DNA of 22,869 bases from Perkinsus olseni (Eukaryota; Perkinsozoa; Perkinsida), in the NCBI GenBank assembly GCA_013115125.1, contig JABANN010000528.1:1-22869 (forward strand), read 5' to 3'. The translations under genes and the position numbers were made by a program. A model generated the notes under the pieces. It worked only from the letters and a program-made list of their open reading frames with translations. It made no database searches and was not told the DNA's origin. Of the stretch, positions 19,521 to 22,869 are shown piece by piece; the first letter of the stretch is position 1, and every line of letters starts with the position of its first letter.

Positions 19521-20868
19521 ATGGTAAGTCCTGGATATCATCATCGCCTGAGTAATAATTCACCTTTGAATTCGCAGTCGGACGCGCTATTAAGACCCTC
19601 CGTCGAAGATGCTCTGAAATCTAAGAGAGTAGAAGAAGCAGCTGAGAGGCAAGGGCAGGTTAAAAGTCTGTACGCCCTCCCATTGATGATCGAGGTCCAC
19701 GGAGCCTGTCAGGTCGCTCAGACTTTCGCGACAGCGGGTAACTAGCGGGGAATGTGCCCGTTCAAACGACGGATACATCAATGCTGTTATCAATGACTTC
19801 AACCCCGAGCAGACAGCCACCAGTGTTGTGCCCTTGCTCGGTCGGTTGCTGCATATTAACCGTTCTTGCTGACGAGGTTCACTCTGCGATCGCATTAGTA
19901 TGCGTCTGATGGACTACGCTCAGGTCGGGGCCTTGGGGAAGCCTCAACTATCGACTTCGTTGTCAAAGAAAATGAGCAGCGGCAACCTCGGGACTCGGGT
20001 CCGCTCTCAAGCCGAAGCCCCACGGGGAGAGCGATACCGATCATACCCAAAATGGCCTTGACGGCTGACAACGGCGACAACCTCAAATGCTTTGACGATA
20101 TTATCCGCATCAAAAGCAAACTAAACGGTGAAAGGCAGTAACTCTGTTGGGCTTCTGCGATTGTTCGCTCCGATAGGCTCGGCAGCTAACGAGTTTGACA
20201 CAGTGGCGATGCTCAAGGAGATAAGCAAGTTGACAGATGATGGCTTGCCTCCAGACGTGAGAATATGAGGAGACTCACCGGAATCACCAAATTCGCAGGT
20301 TATCCGGAAATCGGGTATATACGCCGCTGTAGAAAGCTTGGCGGGCAGTACCTCTTCCCGAGACATTGTGCGCCCTGTGGCCGAGACGGTCGCGAAGAAA
20401 CTGGAAGTAGTTGTTGCGATCTATGCTACAGACACTTGCGATTCCAGTGATTGGTAGGAGCGATGCAAGGCGGACCTGCAGACGAAGAGAGCTCGCCGGA
20501 CTATCGACGTGGCTTCTAAAATGTAAGGTGCATGTCGAATGCATGTTTAATCGGGATTGCCATTGTTCAGTTCCTCTAGCGGGTTCAGCCTGACGGACCT
20601 GATGGACCGCTGTGTGCGTGGCAACAGGATGATGCCGCAAAGCTCATTGGCAGCAGGGAAGCGTAAACGGGAAGATGAAGCAGAGACGAGCCATGGTGGT
20701 CGCAATACGAAGAAGCAGCCAAGTGAGATCAACGCTGTCTATGTGAGCCGAGGGGGACACCGGTATGCAGGTTCCAAGGTGAAGGTAGCTAAAAAGCCTA
20801 CTGCCCCACCGATGTCAGAGGAAGAGCGTGCCCGACTACGAGAAATGAAGTCAATTCTGAAGCGATAG
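19521..20868 (+). CDS. TFIIS N-terminal (LW) domain-like nuclear protein (~314 aa)
   Basis: Exons: 19521-19523 (ATG alone), 19578-19658, 19735-19840, 19924-20127, 20177-20256, 20299-20406, 20458-20522, 20571-20868. The joins 19658/19735 and 19840/19924 are the least certain; the rest are firm. Residues ~120-205 read DDIIRIKSKLN, then VAMLKEISKLTDDGLPPDVI, RKSGIYAAVESLAGST, RPVAETVAKKLERC. This is the helical pattern of the TFIIS-N/LW domain found in TFIIS, Elongin A, IWS1 and Med26, which docks transcription elongation factors. The C-terminus carries a basic KRKREDE-type nuclear-localisation stretch and a final EEERARLREMKSILKR helix. There is no TFIIS zinc ribbon, so it is not TFIIS itself. 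IWS1-, Elongin A- or Med26-like are alternatives. The initiator Met is cut from the rest by a 54-bp intron. Confidence 0.65.
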
Positions 20869-21110
20869 CTGTGCAACGAAGCTTCTTCCATGCGCATCGC
20901 ATGCGGTTTCAACCCATCCCAGAGCTTTTTGCGTGGTGTGTCGGCGATCCTTTTCTCGCGCTGGGAATATGTGTTTTCGATGGACCAAGGTCGTTTCCGA
21001 CTTAATTGGAATCGGACCGGCGTGCGCAGTGTGGGGGCCCGAGTCAACGATTGATTTACAATGGTACCAAATGCTTCGTCAAGGACTCCCCTGTAAGCGC
21101 TCTATTCGAA

Positions 21111-21157
21111 CTGAGAAGCTTCTCAGGGGTCCTCTTAGAGAAGTTCTGAACTTCTCT
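21111..21157. repeat. Two adjacent palindromes with GAA/TTC blocks
   Basis: CTGAGAAGCTTCTCAG (21111-21126) is a perfect 16-bp palindrome. Ten bases on, AGAGAAGTTC-T-GAACTTCTCT (21137-21157) has perfect 10-bp arms around one base. Both are built of GAA and TTC blocks, which recalls heat-shock elements, though the spacing in the second is not canonical. They lie about 245 bp past the stop of the TFIIS-N gene. Confidence 0.85.
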
Positions 21158-21660
21158 TCCACGCCTCACCGTGTGCTTCACCGTCTCACAAAACTCACCA
21201 CCGTGCGCCGGCACAAGAGTAACCCTTGCGACTCCACGATACACCTCTTCATTGGCAGAATTCCTTTCTGACGCGATACTCCAATCGAAAGCGTTTGTCA
21301 CCTAGCCCGCGTTCAGTCACTACAACAGGGTAAACAACAAGCCCGTATGTCGCGTCTCTTCTGCAGTGTCCCGGGCCGTGCTACAAGAGCTCTATATGCT
21401 GTATTTCGTGATGCTTATGGTTCATAAGTTATGAAGTGAAGAAGACGCTCTGACAAATCGAAGCACATATAGGTAAGGTCCCCCTCAACAGTGGAGTGGC
21501 TCATAATGAGCCGCTCATTATTTCGACGCGCTGAAGGGTGGACCGGCTTTTATTAGATTAGATAACTCAGCAAGAGTTTTTCACCGTGCTGCAAGGTAAT
21601 GACCAGATTAATTAATCAGTGCGTAAGCTAGGCCAGCCAGGGAGACACTGACGGAAGGAC

Positions 21661-21828
21661 TCATCGGGCAAGATGGTCAATCGTGTGAATCATTTCTCCA
21701 CTGTTCAGTGAAGCTTCCGGCGTCGTGTATGTCAGTTCAAGTCCAACGCCGTCGCCGGCGAAATTAGAGTTGATGCCGGCGTCGTCGGTTGGGTATTTTC
21801 GACGAAATTGAGCCAAAAGTTCAACCAT
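21661..21828 (-). CDS. Short coding island, unidentified (55 codons)
   Basis: The frame from the ATG at 21826-21828 reads MVELLAQFRRKYPTDDAG, then GDGVGLELTYTTPEAS and GEMIHTIDHLAR, stop. Composition and amphipathic pattern look like a real C-terminal exon rather than noise. The frame stays open upstream of the Met (LGLVPP), so it may be the last exon of a gene whose earlier exons I could not find. No family recognised. Confidence 0.35.
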   Translation of the reverse strand: MVELLAQFRRKYPTDDAGINSNFAGDGVGLELTYTTPEASLNSGEMIHTIDHLAR

Positions 21829-22204
21829 GGGGGGGACCAACCCTAGGTCAAAGAGACTCGCGGAACGCAAAACCTCGGTACATAAAAGTCTTTGCTTGAA
21901 AGACAGAGAGTGGAAGAAAATCGGTGCATCATCTTATGCACCAAATGATCACCACGCTCCTTGTGGACATATACAGAAACGCCGAAAGGAGAATGATGGA
22001 AACAATCTTGAAATTTTCGTCCCATTTTGAGACAAGTGAGTATTACTCACTGAGTAACTTAATAATAGGATACATATTCGTAAGACTTAGCTGGAGGTCG
22101 CAGTAAGCAGTCTGACTGTACTACTTCCAGGATGAAGAAGGTTCTCAGACCTTCAACCAAGAAGTAGAAAGCAACTCAAGAAACTCAAGAAGCAACTCAG
22201 CCGT

Positions 22205-22813
22205 TCAAGAAACCGCTAGCCTGGCTAGCCTAGCCAGAAGAGCGGTGTCATCATGCTGAACTCCGTCGCTTGTTGTATATACCACCTGGCACGAGACATC
22301 GAACTCCCAACGGTTGGGACCCAACCTCTTACACCCCTCGTCTTCCTTTTGCTGGACACTTCCTGCGTAACCTGGAATGGTAGCAGCGAGCCAGGTCTAC
22401 TCGGTGCGGAGTTAACGAGTCTCAGGCCAGTCCTGTGAGCATCTACGCCCCTAGGTGCCGTGGTAGACAATTCCTGGGGATCGACGGTGAAACTAAGCTC
22501 GTCCTCAGGGACCTTCGAATGATGTTGCGAAAGCGACAGGCACCCCATCATCCGTTCCAACGGTAGTCCTAGAACTTGGCGCTATGGCCCACGTGAAGTT
22601 GGCAAAGGCGAACTCGATCCCAACGAAAGCAAAACTAGCAGTCTCGACCGTGATTCCACTCTGAGGAGGGAGGTCAACTACATTGAGCTGCACTGTAGCG
22701 TTTCTGCCACGCCCAGGGTACCCAGGTGAGTTAGACAAGAATCTAATACCGGGGCTTTCTTGATAGGCACCGTTGTCGTTCACACCCTCTAAGATGTACA
22801 CCATTTCCAGACC
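22205..22813 (-). CDS. Possible secreted/CUB-like protein, 5' partial
   Basis: Exons 22813-22562 (starting after a TAG acceptor, or at the ATG at 22804), 22512-22447 and 22396-22205 join in phase through introns of 49 and 50 bp. The first exon reads MVYILEGVNDNGAYQESPGI, then SNSPGYPGRGRNATVQLNVV and GITVETASFAFVGIEFAF. The SP-x-YP and alternating hydrophobic strands recall a CUB-type beta-sandwich; NAT and NFT are potential N-glycosylation sites. The last exon reads GCKRLGPNRWEFDVSCQVVY and ends in TGA. CUB is a weak guess: the Cys pattern is not complete. The gene probably continues off the right edge beyond the minisatellite, which would then lie in an intron. Confidence 0.55.
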
Positions 22814-22869
22814 TACTTAGTAAAACCCCAGAGCAATTTAATAAAGCCCAGAGCAAATTAGTAAAACCC
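22797..22869. repeat. Right terminal minisatellite, inverted copy of the left one
   Basis: Read on the minus strand, 22869-22797 gives three units (TTTTACTAATTTGCTCTGGG, CTTTATTAAATTGCTCTGGGG and TTTTACTAAGTAGGTCTGG) followed by AAATGGTGTA. Positions 22797-22829 match the reverse complement of 80-112 without a mismatch. The array lacks one unit present on the left (63-83). It abuts the first exon of the minus-strand gene here. Confidence 0.85.

Larger units (their letters stand above)
20869..22204. other. Spacer with palindromes and one short coding island
   Basis: Most of this stretch has no frame with protein character. It holds two palindromes at 21111-21157 and one short minus-strand coding-like frame at 21661-21828 (both listed). 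A pyrimidine- and AG-rich duplicated stretch (CAACTCAAGAAACTCAAGAAGCAACTC) and GCTAGCC/GGCTAGC inverted pieces lie at about 22170-22240, at the 3' end of the minus-strand gene. No RNA gene was recognised. Confidence 0.5.

Overview
The window looks like nuclear DNA of a unicellular eukaryote. Genes are cut by many very short GT-AG introns: of about 55 that can be placed by matching phase, most are 40-60 bp, centred on 46-50, with a range of 27-141. Spacers are short and both strands carry genes. Mei2-type RNA-binding proteins, Mcm10 and intron-bearing histidine kinases together suggest a protist. An alveolate (perkinsid-like) or stramenopile is my best guess, but the sequence does not fix the lineage. 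No virus-like element, CRISPR array or prokaryotic operon was seen.

Left half, minus strand. A 19-exon gene (702-5072) encodes a 1193-residue protein with a Q/P/A-rich N-terminus, a MATH/TRAF-like domain, a coiled coil and a long charged tail. Upstream of it lie two Mei2-like genes in the same direction. The one at 6170-7694 has an intact C-terminal RRM except for one in-frame TAA at a conserved Tyr. The one at 8761-10693 has a complete Mei2 RRM. A divergent spacer (10694-11591) holds a 30-bp tandem repeat and a 15-bp-arm palindrome.

Right half, plus strand. A gene at 11592-14329 (5' end unresolved) encodes two complete histidine-kinase catalytic modules in tandem, with no receiver domain seen. 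A 474-residue coiled-coil protein gene (14313-16548) overlaps its end by 17 nt. Next come an Mcm10 replication-factor homologue (16642-17841) whose zinc knuckle cannot be completed in frame, a small unidentified gene (17999-18376), a tRNA-derived SINE-like repeat near 18.8-19.0 kb, and a gene for a TFIIS-N (LW) domain protein (19521-20868). The far right holds a short coding island and a minus-strand fragment of a possibly secreted protein (22205-22813).

Both ends of the window carry the same roughly 20-bp minisatellite in inverted orientation. On the right it abuts a putative splice acceptor, so the ends are probably two members of one dispersed repeat or gene family. Product names rest on motifs recognised by eye. 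Exon structures rest on phase-consistent GT/AG junctions and have not been tested against transcripts.
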